Shown here in pieces: positions 1-7,616 of a stretch of DNA of 53,093 nt (position 1 is the first letter of the stretch; every line of letters starts with the position of its first letter). Source of the DNA: Chitinophagaceae bacterium (GTDB lineage Bacteria; Bacteroidota; Bacteroidia; Chitinophagales; Chitinophagaceae). Where the stretch lies: assembly GCA_025934485.1 (NCBI GenBank), contig JAICXX010000025.1, positions 1 through 53,093 of the forward strand, in the 5' to 3' direction. The position numbers were made by a program, and so were the translations under genes. Below the pieces are notes generated by a model that saw only the letters and a program-made list of their open reading frames with translations, was not told the DNA's origin and made no database searches.

Positions 1-2747
1 GTTCGCTTTTCGACGGCCTGTTGGGTGAAGCGGTAATGGCCCGAGCCTATTTCGACGACCGTATAGCCGTTCTCGTGACCCACGAGTTTGATCTCGGGGT
101 GCGTGCTTAAGGGTTGGCCGCTTTCGAGGACGTCGCTTTGAACGTTTGACGGGATGTAGACTGTTGCCGTGGTGTTGATGGGGATGGCGACGTCGAGGGT
201 GAGGCCGGCGGCGGTGTGTTGCCAGTGCGAGCTTATGCGGCCATAATACGTGTCGAGGTCGGCATTCATAAAGGTCAGACTATCCGATATGTGCGGCATG
301 ATGCGGATCTTTTTGTAACCGGGAGCCGAATCGTAGGTGTCGATGCCTGCGGCGACCCGATACAGCCAATCGCCGATGGCGCCATAGGCGTAATGGTTGA
401 AACTGTTCATGCCCGCGTCCTCGAAGGTACTATCTGTCTTTTCGCCGTCCCAGCGTTCCCATATCGTGGTTGCACCCATCTTCACCGGATAGAGCCAGGA
501 GGGATAGGTCTGTTGCAAGAGCAAGGTGTAAGCGACATCGGAGTAGCCAAACCGGCTGAGGACATGGCAGAGATAGGGTGTACCGAGGAAGCCTGTGGTC
601 AGGTGGTTGTTATAGTCCCTGATATTTTGGACGAGGCGCCCGGCGGCAGCTTGTCGAATATTTTCGGGCAACATGTCGAACTGCAATGCCAGTACATAGG
701 CCGTTTGGGTATTCGAAACGAGTCGGCCGTCGGGTGTCGCATATTCACGCAGGAAGGCGGCTTTTACCTTTTGCAGGATATCGCCGTAATGCGCTACGTC
801 TTCGGAATGGCCGAGTACGCGGGCGGCATTGATCACGAGTTGGGTGGAATACGCGAAGAAGGTTTGAGCAATGAGATAGGAATCGGTGATGGCGGCACGT
901 TCGCCGTGCCCTTCCGGCCAGTAAAAAAGCCAGTCGCCAAAATGGCCGCCGGTGTTCCAGAGATAATCATGGCTTTGTTCGACCATGTACCCGATCCACG
1001 CTTTCATGCTGGGATATTGTCTTTCGAGTATTCTTTTGTCGCCGTAGGCAAGGTACATGTTCCAGGGTACGATAGTGGATACATCGGACCAGCCGGTCGA
1101 GCCCCCGTCCGTCTTACCGAGGACATTGGGGATCACATGCGGAACGGCGCCGCTGGGCATCTGGTCGGCCGCTACGTCGCAGAGCCATTTCGCAAAGAAG
1201 TTGTTGACATTGCGTAAATAGGAGGCTGTACGGCTGAAGACCTGTGCGTCGCCGGTCCAGCCAAGACGTTCGTCCCGTTGCGGGCAGTCCGTGGGCACGT
1301 CGAGGAAATTGCCGCGCTGGCCCCATTCGATATTATGTTGCAGCTGATTTAGGAGCGAATCTGAGCAGGAAAAGGAGCCTGTTTTGGGCATATCGGAATA
1401 CAGGACGGTAGCGTAGAGGTCTTCCGGCTTTAGCTCGCCGGGGTAGCCTTCCACGCGGATATAGCGAAAGCCCTGCCAGGTAAAATGCGGTTCGAAGGAC
1501 TCTTCGCCGCTCCCGTTGAGAATATAGATATCTTCCTGTTTCGCGGCCCGGAGGTTGGTGGTGTAGAAGTTGCCTTTTTTGTCGAGCACTTCGGCGTGGA
1601 ATATCTTGATACTGTCGCCTGCTTGTCCTTTGGCGGTTACGTGGACCCAACCCACCATGTTCTGGCCAAAGTCGGCGACGAGTTCGCCGGCTGGGGTTTT
1701 AAAGATGCGCTGCGGATGAAGGACCTCATGTTTTTTTACGGGTTCGTTCCAGGTGGCCACGAGGTTGTCGAGGGTCATGCCGGGGAGCGTGACGCCGGAC
1801 CATCGGGTGTCGTCGTAAGCGGCGGTCGTCCAGCCGGGTTTTTGTTTTCGTGCGTCGATGATCTCGCCGTTGTAGATCTCCGAATAGACGATCTCGCCGG
1901 TAGAAGACTTCCAGCTGTTGTCGGATACGACCGTCTCGGTGCTGCCGTCGGTATAGGTCAACTGCAATTGGAATAAGAGGCCGAGGGTCTTGCCGTAGAT
2001 ATTGTGCTGGCCGCCCCAGGCAAGATAGCCGCGGTACCAGCCGTTGCCGAGCATGACGCCGACGGCGTTGTCGCCTTGCTTTAGCAGGTTCGTGATGTCA
2101 TAGGCCTGATATTGAAGCCGTTTGTTGTAGCTGGTCCAGCCAGGGGTAAGGACGGCGTCGCCGATGCGTTTGCCGTTTATGTTCGCGTCATAGAGGCCAT
2201 GCGCGGTGATGTAGGCGATGGCGGTGCGGAGCCTTTTTTTTATGGCGAAGGTTTTTCTGAAGAACGGACTGGGTCTTGCGATGCTGTCTTCGACGTAGCC
2301 GGGTTCTATCCATTGGGCTTTCCAGTCGGCTTTATCGAGTAGTGCCATGCGAAAGGAGGCGGTTTCGCTCCAGTGTCCTGGTTTTCCTTTGGCATCCCAG
2401 ACGCGGACCTGCCAATGATAGCGCTGGCCGGATTTTAATGGCCCACCGGTGTAGACGACGTGGACGCTTTGGTCGCCCATGACCTTTCCGGAGCTCCAGG
2501 CTTTTTCCGAGCTGGCTTTTTCGAGGCTGACGCCTTCGGGGGCGACGCGGATCTCGTAGGCCGACTGGGCCAGCCAGCGTCCGGGGTTCTTCCCTTCCGC
2601 TTCCAGGACCCAGGTAAAGCGGGGTTGGGTGGCGTCGATGGCGATGGGATCGTACAGGTTCTCGCAGAGGAGATGGGTAGGTGTCAATTGGGCGAAGGCA
2701 AGGATGCCCGGCAGCAATAGTAGCGACAAGAGGGTGTATTTCTTCAT
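1..2747 (-). CDS. GH78 alpha-L-rhamnosidase, 3' end cut by window edge
   Basis: This is an exported enzyme that removes terminal alpha-L-rhamnose from plant polysaccharides or glycosides. The reading frame is open from the ATG at 2747 to base 1, about 915 codons, and starts with a signal peptide (MKKYTLLSLLLLPGILAFAQ). N-terminal beta-sandwich modules are followed by an (alpha/alpha)6 catalytic domain. The GH78 hallmark DVPTDCPQRDERLGWTGDAQ lies at about 1300-1240, and its acidic residues are the expected catalytic ones. GH78 proteins of this type are about 900 residues, so only a short C-terminal piece can be missing. Its 5' end is divergent from the LiaF-like gene. No SusC/SusD partner is visible, so it may belong to a second locus to the left. 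Confidence 0.93.
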   Translation of the reverse strand, partial: MKKYTLLSLLLLPGILAFAQLTPTHLLCENLYDPIAIDATQPRFTWVLEAEGKNPGRWLAQSAYEIRVAPEGVSLEKASSEKAWSSGKVMGDQSVHVVYTGGPLKSGQRYHWQVRVWDAKGKPGHWSETASFRMALLDKADWKAQWIEPGYVEDSIARPSPFFRKTFAIKKRLRTAIAYITAHGLYDANINGKRIGDAVLTPGWTSYNKRLQYQAYDITNLLKQGDNAVGVMLGNGWYRGYLAWGGQHNIYGKTLGLLFQLQLTYTDGSTETVVSDNSWKSSTGEIVYSEIYNGEIIDARKQKPGWTTAAYDDTRWSGVTLPGMTLDNLVATWNEPVKKHEVLHPQRIFKTPAGELVADFGQNMVGWVHVTAKGQAGDSIKIFHAEVLDKKGNFYTTNLRAAKQEDIYILNGSGEESFEPHFTWQGFRYIRVEGYPGELKPEDLYATVLYSDMPKTGSFSCSDSLLNQLQHNIEWGQRGNFLDVPTDCPQRDERLGWTGDAQVFSRTASYLRNVNNFFAKWLCDVAADQMPSGAVPHVIPNVLGKTDGGSTGWSDVSTIVPWNMYLAYGDKRILERQYPSMKAWIGYMVEQSHDYLWNTGGHFGDWLFYWPEGHGERAAITDSYLIAQTFFAYSTQLVINAARVLGHSEDVAHYGDILQKVKAAFLREYATPDGRLVSNTQTAYVLALQFDMLPENIRQAAAGRLVQNIRDYNNHLTTGFLGTPYLCHVLSRFGYSDVAYTLLLQQTYPSWLYPVKMGATTIWERWDGEKTDSTFEDAGMNSFNHYAYGAIGDWLYRVAAGIDTYDSAPGYKKIRIMPHISDSLTFMNADLDTYYGRISSHWQHTAAGLTLDVAIPINTTATVYIPSNVQSDVLESGQPLSTHPEIKLVGHENGYTVVEIGSGHYRFTQQAVEKR

Positions 2748-2879
2748 GATAGCTTTGAATGGTGCCGTAAGATATCGCAAGGGTTAGTTCCGGCCATCAT
2801 GTACTGTCCTGCGTGTGCAGGCCTTACCGACGAAACCCGGCAGTTTACCGCTGCGCCGGGGGATGCGGCGGATTACCCA

Positions 2880-2910
2880 TTGTCAGGGGGGTATTTTGAG
2901 GGTAGTTTTG
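2880..2910 (+). promoter_or_regulatory. Bacteroidota-type promoter of the LiaF-like gene
   Basis: A TTG at 2880-2882, 20 nt of spacer and a perfect TAnnTTTG box (TAGTTTTG, 2903-2910) match the -33/-7 layout of the primary sigma factor in this phylum. Transcription would start near 2917, which leaves a leader of about 10 nt before the ATG at 2928. This rules against the longer reading frame beginning at 2799. Confidence 0.6.
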
Positions 2911-2927
2911 AAGAAAATATAGCGAAA

Positions 2928-3788
2928 ATGGACTATCGGAAAAGACATGAAACGGGGCGGATCTGGGCGGGCCTGTTCCTGCTGCTGGCGGGCGCCGCGT
3001 TGCTTCTTCATGAAGAGGGGCTGCTTTTTGTCCCTGATGTGTTGTTCAACTGGCACCTTTTGGTGGCGGCGGTGGGGATATTCATCGGCTTTGCCCGGGG
3101 ATTCCGTGGCTTTACCTGGCTGATCATCACGGCCATAGGAGCGGTAGGTTTGGCGGAAGACTATTATACCCCTTTTCATGTCGGGCCATTTATCTGGCCC
3201 ATCGTGATCATACTTATCGGGCTCATGTTGCTTTTCCGGCGCAGACGCCCCTGGGCGGAGGAATGGGAAACTAAATGGCAGGAACGCAAGGTAAGGTGGC
3301 AGGCCAACAAACAGAGATGGCATGAGAGCCGTCACGACTGGCACCGGGCTAAACGGGAGTGGAAGCGTCAGGCTCGCCGCGAATGGCGGCAAACCACAAG
3401 AGACTGGCACATCGACCATGCTGAAGAGACCGTTTATTCGGATGACAGGGTCGATATCACCGCCAGTTTCGGGGCGTACCGCAAGAAGCTGCTTTCGAAG
3501 AATTTCAAGGGGGGGCATGCCGTAACCTTCATGGGCAATATGGAGATCGATCTGATGGAAGCCAGCTTTCATGGGGTGATCCGGCTGGATATAACCCAGA
3601 TCATGGGGACGACGACCATTTTGGTTCCGGAGGATTGGGAAGTACAGGCTGATGTGAATGTGGTGTTTTCCGATTTTAGAGACAGACGGCCGCAGCCGGC
3701 GATGCGCAATCCGGATAAGGTGCTGATCCTTGGCGGAAAGTCAGTATTTGGGAGTATAGAGGTAAGGGCCGGGGCTCAACTCGGGTAA
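2928..3788 (+). CDS. LiaF-like membrane protein with Trp-heptad helix
   Basis: The 286-residue protein has four predicted membrane helices (about residues 12-29, 41-57, 62-76 and 86-103), a long charged helix (105-165) and a C-terminal beta-rich domain (about 175-286) of the LiaF/cell-wall-active-antibiotic-response type. In Firmicutes, LiaF restrains a cell-envelope stress two-component system; Bacteroidota homologues are mostly uncharacterised and no kinase or regulator sits next to this one. The helix between the membrane part and the domain is striking: nine tryptophans from residue 109 to 160, mostly 7 apart, in an Arg/Lys/Glu-rich background. The start at 2928 is chosen from the promoter and from homology beginning at the first membrane helix. 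The fold is well supported; the role is not. Confidence 0.8.
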   Translation: MDYRKRHETGRIWAGLFLLLAGAALLLHEEGLLFVPDVLFNWHLLVAAVGIFIGFARGFRGFTWLIITAIGAVGLAEDYYTPFHVGPFIWPIVIILIGLMLLFRRRRPWAEEWETKWQERKVRWQANKQRWHESRHDWHRAKREWKRQARREWRQTTRDWHIDHAEETVYSDDRVDITASFGAYRKKLLSKNFKGGHAVTFMGNMEIDLMEASFHGVIRLDITQIMGTTTILVPEDWEVQADVNVVFSDFRDRRPQPAMRNPDKVLILGGKSVFGSIEVRAGAQLG

Positions 3789-3829
3789 ACCGTTATCACG
3801 GGATGGCTTTGGGTTAGCCGCTTGCCGCG

Positions 3830-3848
3830 GGCCGCGGGCCGTGTTTTT
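3830..3848 (+). terminator. Possible weak terminator after the LiaF-like gene
   Basis: GGCC-GCG-GGCC can form a short GC stem (3830-3840) and is followed by GTG and five T (3844-3848). The stem is only 4 bp and the region is a tandem CCGCGGG repeat, so the call is tentative. Confidence 0.25.
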
Positions 3849-3900
3849 GGCTACAACAAAAGGAGATTTGGTTAGTTTGGGCTGCTGCGGCCTGCCGAGC

Positions 3901-3922
3901 TTTGCTGTATAAAAACAGCAAA
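3901..3922. promoter_or_regulatory. 8-bp inverted repeat abutting the NmrA-like start codon
   Basis: TTTGCTGT (3901-3908), a 6-nt AT loop and ACAGCAAA (3915-3922) are perfect complementary arms, and the second arm ends at the base before the ATG at 3923. It could be a regulator-binding palindrome or an mRNA hairpin that covers the ribosome-binding region. No clear Shine-Dalgarno sequence is present. Confidence 0.5.
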
Positions 3923-4828
3923 ATGAAAATAGTCGTCACGGGTTCATTAGGACATATCAGCAAGCCGTTAGCCCTCGCCTTGATCCAAAAAGGGCATGAT
4001 GTCACGGTGATCAGCAGTAACTCCGGGAGGAAGTCGGCCATCGAAGCACTGGGAGCCGTCGCGGCAATAGGTTCTTTACAAGACACGGGTTTTCTGGCGC
4101 GGGTATTTGAAGACGCCGACGCCGTTTATTTGATGATCCCTCCTACTTATACTGGGGTGACCAGTGTCCGGAATTATTATAGCGAGATTGGAGGTAAGTA
4201 TGTCGACGCCATCCGGGCGACCGGTGTGGGCCGGATAGTTTTTCTGAGCAGCATGGGGGCGGAACTTGATAAGGGAACCGGGGTTGTGCTGGGGGTGCAC
4301 GATGTGGAAGGCCTTTTAGATGAGCTCCAGGGGGTTCGTATCACTCATTTGCGGCCGGGTTATTTCTATTACAATCTGTACAATTATATCGGCCAGATCA
4401 AAGGGCTTGGGTTGATCACCGACAATTTTGGCGGCGAAGACAAGCTCGTGCTGGTGTCGCCGGTCGACATAGCCGCTGCTGCCACGGAGGAGATGGAGGC
4501 CAGTGGTACCGTGCAACCTATTCGGTATATCGCGAGTGATGAAGGCACAGCCAGTTCCGTCGCCCGGGCGCTTGGCGACGCTATAGGGAAGCCGGGGTTG
4601 AAATGGGAGGTCTGTTCTTATGCACAACGGCTGGAAGGGTTACAAAAATTCGGTGTGCCACCCGCCTTTGCCGAAAGCCTGGTGGAGATGAACGCGAGCG
4701 TACATACGGGCGCGTTATACCGGCAATACATTTCGTTGGGGCTGCCGCCCACGGGAAAGGTCAAGCTCAGCGATTTTTTACCCGAGTTTGCGGCAGCTTA
4801 CGCGGAGACCGGAATGGCCGGACTGTAG
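3923..4828 (+). CDS. NmrA-like NAD(P)-binding protein
   Basis: The 301-residue protein has an atypical SDR fold. A Rossmann nucleotide-binding stretch opens it (MKIVVTGSLGHISKPLALAL), followed by the beta-alpha units typical of NmrA/NAD(P)H-quinone reductase relatives (LMIPPTYTG, IVFLSSMGAE, ITHLRPGYFYYN). Members bind NAD(P)H and act as redox sensors or small quinone/azo reductases; the substrate cannot be read here. No catalytic YxxxK is evident, as usual in NmrA-like proteins. The start at 3923 is preferred to 3902 because the Rossmann strand begins there; the seven extra residues of the longer frame lie within the hairpin. It appears monocistronic. Confidence 0.85.
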   Translation: MKIVVTGSLGHISKPLALALIQKGHDVTVISSNSGRKSAIEALGAVAAIGSLQDTGFLARVFEDADAVYLMIPPTYTGVTSVRNYYSEIGGKYVDAIRATGVGRIVFLSSMGAELDKGTGVVLGVHDVEGLLDELQGVRITHLRPGYFYYNLYNYIGQIKGLGLITDNFGGEDKLVLVSPVDIAAAATEEMEASGTVQPIRYIASDEGTASSVARALGDAIGKPGLKWEVCSYAQRLEGLQKFGVPPAFAESLVEMNASVHTGALYRQYISLGLPPTGKVKLSDFLPEFAAAYAETGMAGL

Positions 4829-4981
4829 GCGGATTGTTCGGGTGGAAAGAATTTGGATGGAACTTGTGGTAAAATTGTAAATTTCGGTATGTGGACGTGG
4901 TGGAAAAATATAGGCTGAAGCGGGGGGAGAAGAAAAAAGCTCAGGAGGAGCCGGATGTATATTGGGTGCCGAGGAGATTCG

Positions 4982-5161
4982 TCATATGTAGAATTCACCA
5001 GGTGCTCCGGCTCCGAACCCGCTAACGAATAGCGATGCGTCATCCAGGCGCTTCTCGGCCTGGTTGAAGATCAGCTTCAGCTCTTCCATGGAAACCCGGT
5101 CGATGTTTAGCGGCTGATCGATGCTCCAGGGCATTTCGAGGAAATGGGTAAGACTAGTCAT
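4982..5161 (-). CDS. Small hypothetical protein or gene remnant
   Basis: This 59-codon frame begins MTSLTHFLEMPWSIDQPLNI and contains a helix with protein-like composition, VSMEELKLIFNQAEKRLDDA. I recognise no family with certainty. The end (FVSGFGAGAPGEFYI) looks less natural, so it may be the truncated N-terminal part of a larger gene. The rest of the 4829-5237 gap shows no other convincing gene, RNA or strong terminator. Confidence 0.35.
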   Translation of the reverse strand: MTSLTHFLEMPWSIDQPLNIDRVSMEELKLIFNQAEKRLDDASLFVSGFGAGAPGEFYI

Positions 5162-5225
5162 AACGCGCGCTTCGATACAAAGGCAGATGGACGGCGGAAA
5201 TGAATTTTCGTTATCTTCAAGGAGA

Positions 5226-5233
5226 TAAACTTG
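5226..5233 (+). promoter_or_regulatory. -7-like box before the DUF1080 gene
   Basis: TAAACTTG differs by one base from TAnnTTTG and ends 4 nt before the ATG at 5238, the same spacing as for the MarR-GNAT and TetR genes in this window. A second candidate, TATCTTCA, lies at 5212-5219. No -33 TTG is visible at the right distance. Confidence 0.35.
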
Positions 5234-5237
5234 CCGT

Positions 5238-5882
5238 ATGAAGTATCTGCTTCCTTTTCTGCTGGCGCTGCCCGGCTGGGGACGTCCGTCCCAGGTTAGA
5301 CAACAACTATTCAATGGCAAAGATCTCACCGGCTGGCAACATGTGGGTCCCGGAAACATGGTCGTCGAAGACGGGCTGATGCATGGGCAGGGCGGCATGG
5401 GGCTGCTCTATTGGACTGGGGGGAAGTTTAGCAACTGTACCTTTCATGTTGTCTATAAGATGAAGGATGAGAACGATAATTCCGGGGTATTCATCCGCAT
5501 CCCCATCGAACCGCGGGAGGAATGGATGCCGGTGCACTATGGGTATGAAGTGCAGATCGACAATCATCCCGAGACCTCGAACGAGGACGACTATCACATC
5601 ACCGGAACATTGTATTCGCTGACGAAGCCTTTGGCCAAGCCCGGAAAGCCGGGGCCGGAATGGAATACGATGGACATCACGCTGGACGGGACCAGGACGA
5701 TCGTGCTGGTGAATGGTGTGAAAGTCACGGACTATACCGAAGGCGATCCGGTGCCGCCGCGGAAATTCGATTTCGAGCCGCAACGCGGGCCGAGGCCGGT
5801 GGAAGGCTGGTTCGGGATACAAAATCACAGCGACAAAGACATTGTTTATTTCAAAGAAATTTCGGTTAGTTATGCCAGATGA
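5238..5882 (+). CDS. DUF1080 protein, probable 3-keto-glycoside hydrolase
   Basis: The 214-residue exported protein has a short signal peptide (MKYLLPFLLALPGWG) and one DUF1080 domain with a concanavalin-like jelly roll (LFNGKDLTGWQHVG near the start, GVFIRIP, then NTMDITLDGTRTIVLVNG and GWFGIQNHSDKDIVYFKEI at the end). Characterised DUF1080 members cleave 3-keto-glucosides, made by oxidising C3 of a sugar in a glycoside. The stop lies inside the start of the GMC oxidoreductase gene (11-nt overlap), so the two are translated together. That supports a two-step oxidise-then-cleave system, although the substrate is unknown. Confidence 0.82.
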   Translation: MKYLLPFLLALPGWGRPSQVRQQLFNGKDLTGWQHVGPGNMVVEDGLMHGQGGMGLLYWTGGKFSNCTFHVVYKMKDENDNSGVFIRIPIEPREEWMPVHYGYEVQIDNHPETSNEDDYHITGTLYSLTKPLAKPGKPGPEWNTMDITLDGTRTIVLVNGVKVTDYTEGDPVPPRKFDFEPQRGPRPVEGWFGIQNHSDKDIVYFKEISVSYAR

Positions 5883-7575
5883 GATCAAAGACCATCATTT
5901 CGATGCGATCGTAATCGGGTCGGGTATCAGCGGCGGCTGGGCAGCCAAAGAGCTGTGCGAACTGGGATTAAAGACGCTGGTGTTGGAGCGGGGGCGCAAT
6001 GTAGTGCACAACAAGGATTATCCTACGGCACAGATGGCGCCGTGGGAATTTCCGCATCGCAAGGAGATGCCGCGGAAGTTTGTAGAAGAGAACCCGTTGA
6101 TCACTACTGCGGCCGGTTTTGGCGAGGATACGGCGCACTTCTTTATCCGTGATAAAGATCATCCTTATGTTCAGGAGAAACCTTTCGACTGGATCCGTGG
6201 TTACCAGGTGGGCGGCAAATCGCTGATCTGGGGAAGGGCGTGTCCGCGCTGGAGTCCTTACGAGTTCATCAACCCGGCGCGTTTTGGCTATGGCATCGAA
6301 TGGCCGATAAGCTATGAGGATATGGCTCCCTGGTATTCGTATGTCGAGCGGTTTTCGGGCATCTGCGGGAATAAGGACGGGCTGGAGGCGATGCCGGACG
6401 GTGAATATCTTCCCCCGTTCGATCTGAACTGCGTGGAGCTGAATGTACAGAAAAAGATCCGGGAACATTATCCGGACCGCCATATGATCGCGGGCCGTTG
6501 GGCACACCTCACGAAGGCGGCGGATATTCATCTGCAGCAAGGCCGCGCGCAATGTCAGGCACGGGATGAGTGTATGCGGGGTTGCCCTTTTGGCGGGTAC
6601 TTCAGTTCGGTGTCCTCTACCCTACCCTGGGCTGCAAAGACAGGCAATCTAACGGTGCGACCGTTCTCCGTGGTCCATTCCATTATTTATGATCCAATCA
6701 AAGGCAAGGCCACCGGGGTGCGGGTGATCGATGCGAATACACTCCAGACTACTGAATTTTATGCCCGGGTGATCTTTGTAAATGCATCTGCATTGAATAG
6801 CAACCTCGTCTTGTTGAATTCGACATCTTCGCGTTTCCCGAATGGTCTGGGCAATGACAACGGCCTATTAGGAAAATATGTCGCCTTTCAAAATTATCGC
6901 GGCTCGCTGGGCGGGACGGTGGATGGTTTTCTCGATAAATATTATTACGGACGGCGGCCTTTGGATCAAATGGTAGCTAATTTCCGCAATCTCAAAAAAC
7001 AGGATACGGATTTTGTGGGCGGCTATATGGCGTTTTTGAGCGCTGTCCGCGGCGCGGCCGACGGGCATGAGTTGCCGGAGCAGATCGGCGCAGCGTATAA
7101 AGAGGCTGTGAGCGAGCCAGGTGGTTGGACAATGTATATGTATATGCAGGGCGAGACTATCCCCAAGGAGACGAATACGGTGAGCTTGAGTAAGACGGAG
7201 AAGGATCAGTGGGGCATTCCGCTTTTGGTAACCAGAGTCGATTATGACGATAATGATGAAAAGCTGTTGAAGGATTTTCTGACCCAGAGCGCAGAGATGT
7301 TGGATAAGGCCGGCGTGAAGAATATTCAAACATATGATAATCATTGGGCACCGGGGCGGGATATCCATGAGATGGGTGGATGCCGGATGGGAAAGGACCC
7401 TAAAACTTCTTTATTGAATGGTCATAATCAATTTCATAACTGTAAGAATGTGTTTGTTACCGATGGGGCGTGCATGACGAGTACCGGTAATCAAAGTCCT
7501 TCCATCCTTTATATGGCCTTTACGGCCCGGGCCGCCCATCATGCACTTGACGAGATGAAAAAGGGGAATTTATAA
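5872..7575 (+). CDS. GMC-family FAD oxidoreductase, possible glycoside 3-dehydrogenase
   Basis: The 567-residue flavoprotein has an N-terminal FAD site (AIVIGSGISGGWAAKEL, residues about 12-28), a central Cys-containing motif (CQARDECMRGCPFGG) and the C-terminal GMC end with the likely active-site His/Asn pair (DIHEMGGCRMG and STGNQSPS). The catalytic subunits of bacterial glucoside 3-dehydrogenase and gluconate 2-dehydrogenase are in this group. It has no signal peptide, and the small Tat-targeted subunit that normally carries such enzymes out is not next to it. ATG 5872 overlaps the DUF1080 gene. The longer frame from 5842 is rejected because homology begins at residue 10 of the shorter one. 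The palindrome and promoter of the next gene follow 10 bases downstream. Confidence 0.88.
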   Translation: MPDEIKDHHFDAIVIGSGISGGWAAKELCELGLKTLVLERGRNVVHNKDYPTAQMAPWEFPHRKEMPRKFVEENPLITTAAGFGEDTAHFFIRDKDHPYVQEKPFDWIRGYQVGGKSLIWGRACPRWSPYEFINPARFGYGIEWPISYEDMAPWYSYVERFSGICGNKDGLEAMPDGEYLPPFDLNCVELNVQKKIREHYPDRHMIAGRWAHLTKAADIHLQQGRAQCQARDECMRGCPFGGYFSSVSSTLPWAAKTGNLTVRPFSVVHSIIYDPIKGKATGVRVIDANTLQTTEFYARVIFVNASALNSNLVLLNSTSSRFPNGLGNDNGLLGKYVAFQNYRGSLGGTVDGFLDKYYYGRRPLDQMVANFRNLKKQDTDFVGGYMAFLSAVRGAADGHELPEQIGAAYKEAVSEPGGWTMYMYMQGETIPKETNTVSLSKTEKDQWGIPLLVTRVDYDDNDEKLLKDFLTQSAEMLDKAGVKNIQTYDNHWAPGRDIHEMGGCRMGKDPKTSLLNGHNQFHNCKNVFVTDGACMTSTGNQSPSILYMAFTARAAHHALDEMKKGNL

Positions 7576-7602
7576 TTTAGTTGACTTGGTCAACTAAATT
7601 AT
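7572..7602. promoter_or_regulatory. Palindromic operator of the MarR-GNAT gene
   Basis: Two perfect 14-bp complementary arms (7572-7585 and 7589-7602) flank a 3-bp centre; the core is TTTAGTTGAC-TTG-GTCAACTAAA. It overlaps the -33 element and spacer of the MarR-GNAT promoter, the usual place for a MarR autorepressor site. There is no T-tract, so it is unlikely to be a terminator for the GMC gene. Confidence 0.75.
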
Positions 7603-7612
7603 CCTATCTTTG
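7581..7612 (+). promoter_or_regulatory. Promoter of the MarR-GNAT gene, leaderless layout
   Basis: TTG at 7581-7583, a 21-nt spacer and a perfect -7 box TATCTTTG at 7605-7612. The box ends 4 nt before ATG 7617, so the transcript should begin at or next to the start codon. Confidence 0.65.
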
Positions 7613-7616
7613 GTTC

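Noticed and set aside
216..1217. Open frame of 333 codons on the plus strand opposite the GH78 gene
   Set aside because: The minus strand carries a clear GH78 rhamnosidase with its hallmark motif across the same bases. The plus frame has no recognisable domain and is a by-product of GC-rich codon use.
5162..5398. Upstream extension of the small minus-strand frame into the DUF1080 gene
   Set aside because: The extra residues lie opposite a well-supported signal peptide and jelly roll and have no protein-like pattern.
7572..7602. The large palindrome as a terminator for the GMC oxidoreductase gene
   Set aside because: No T-tract follows it, and it overlaps a complete -33/-7 promoter of a MarR-type gene, which makes an operator the better reading.
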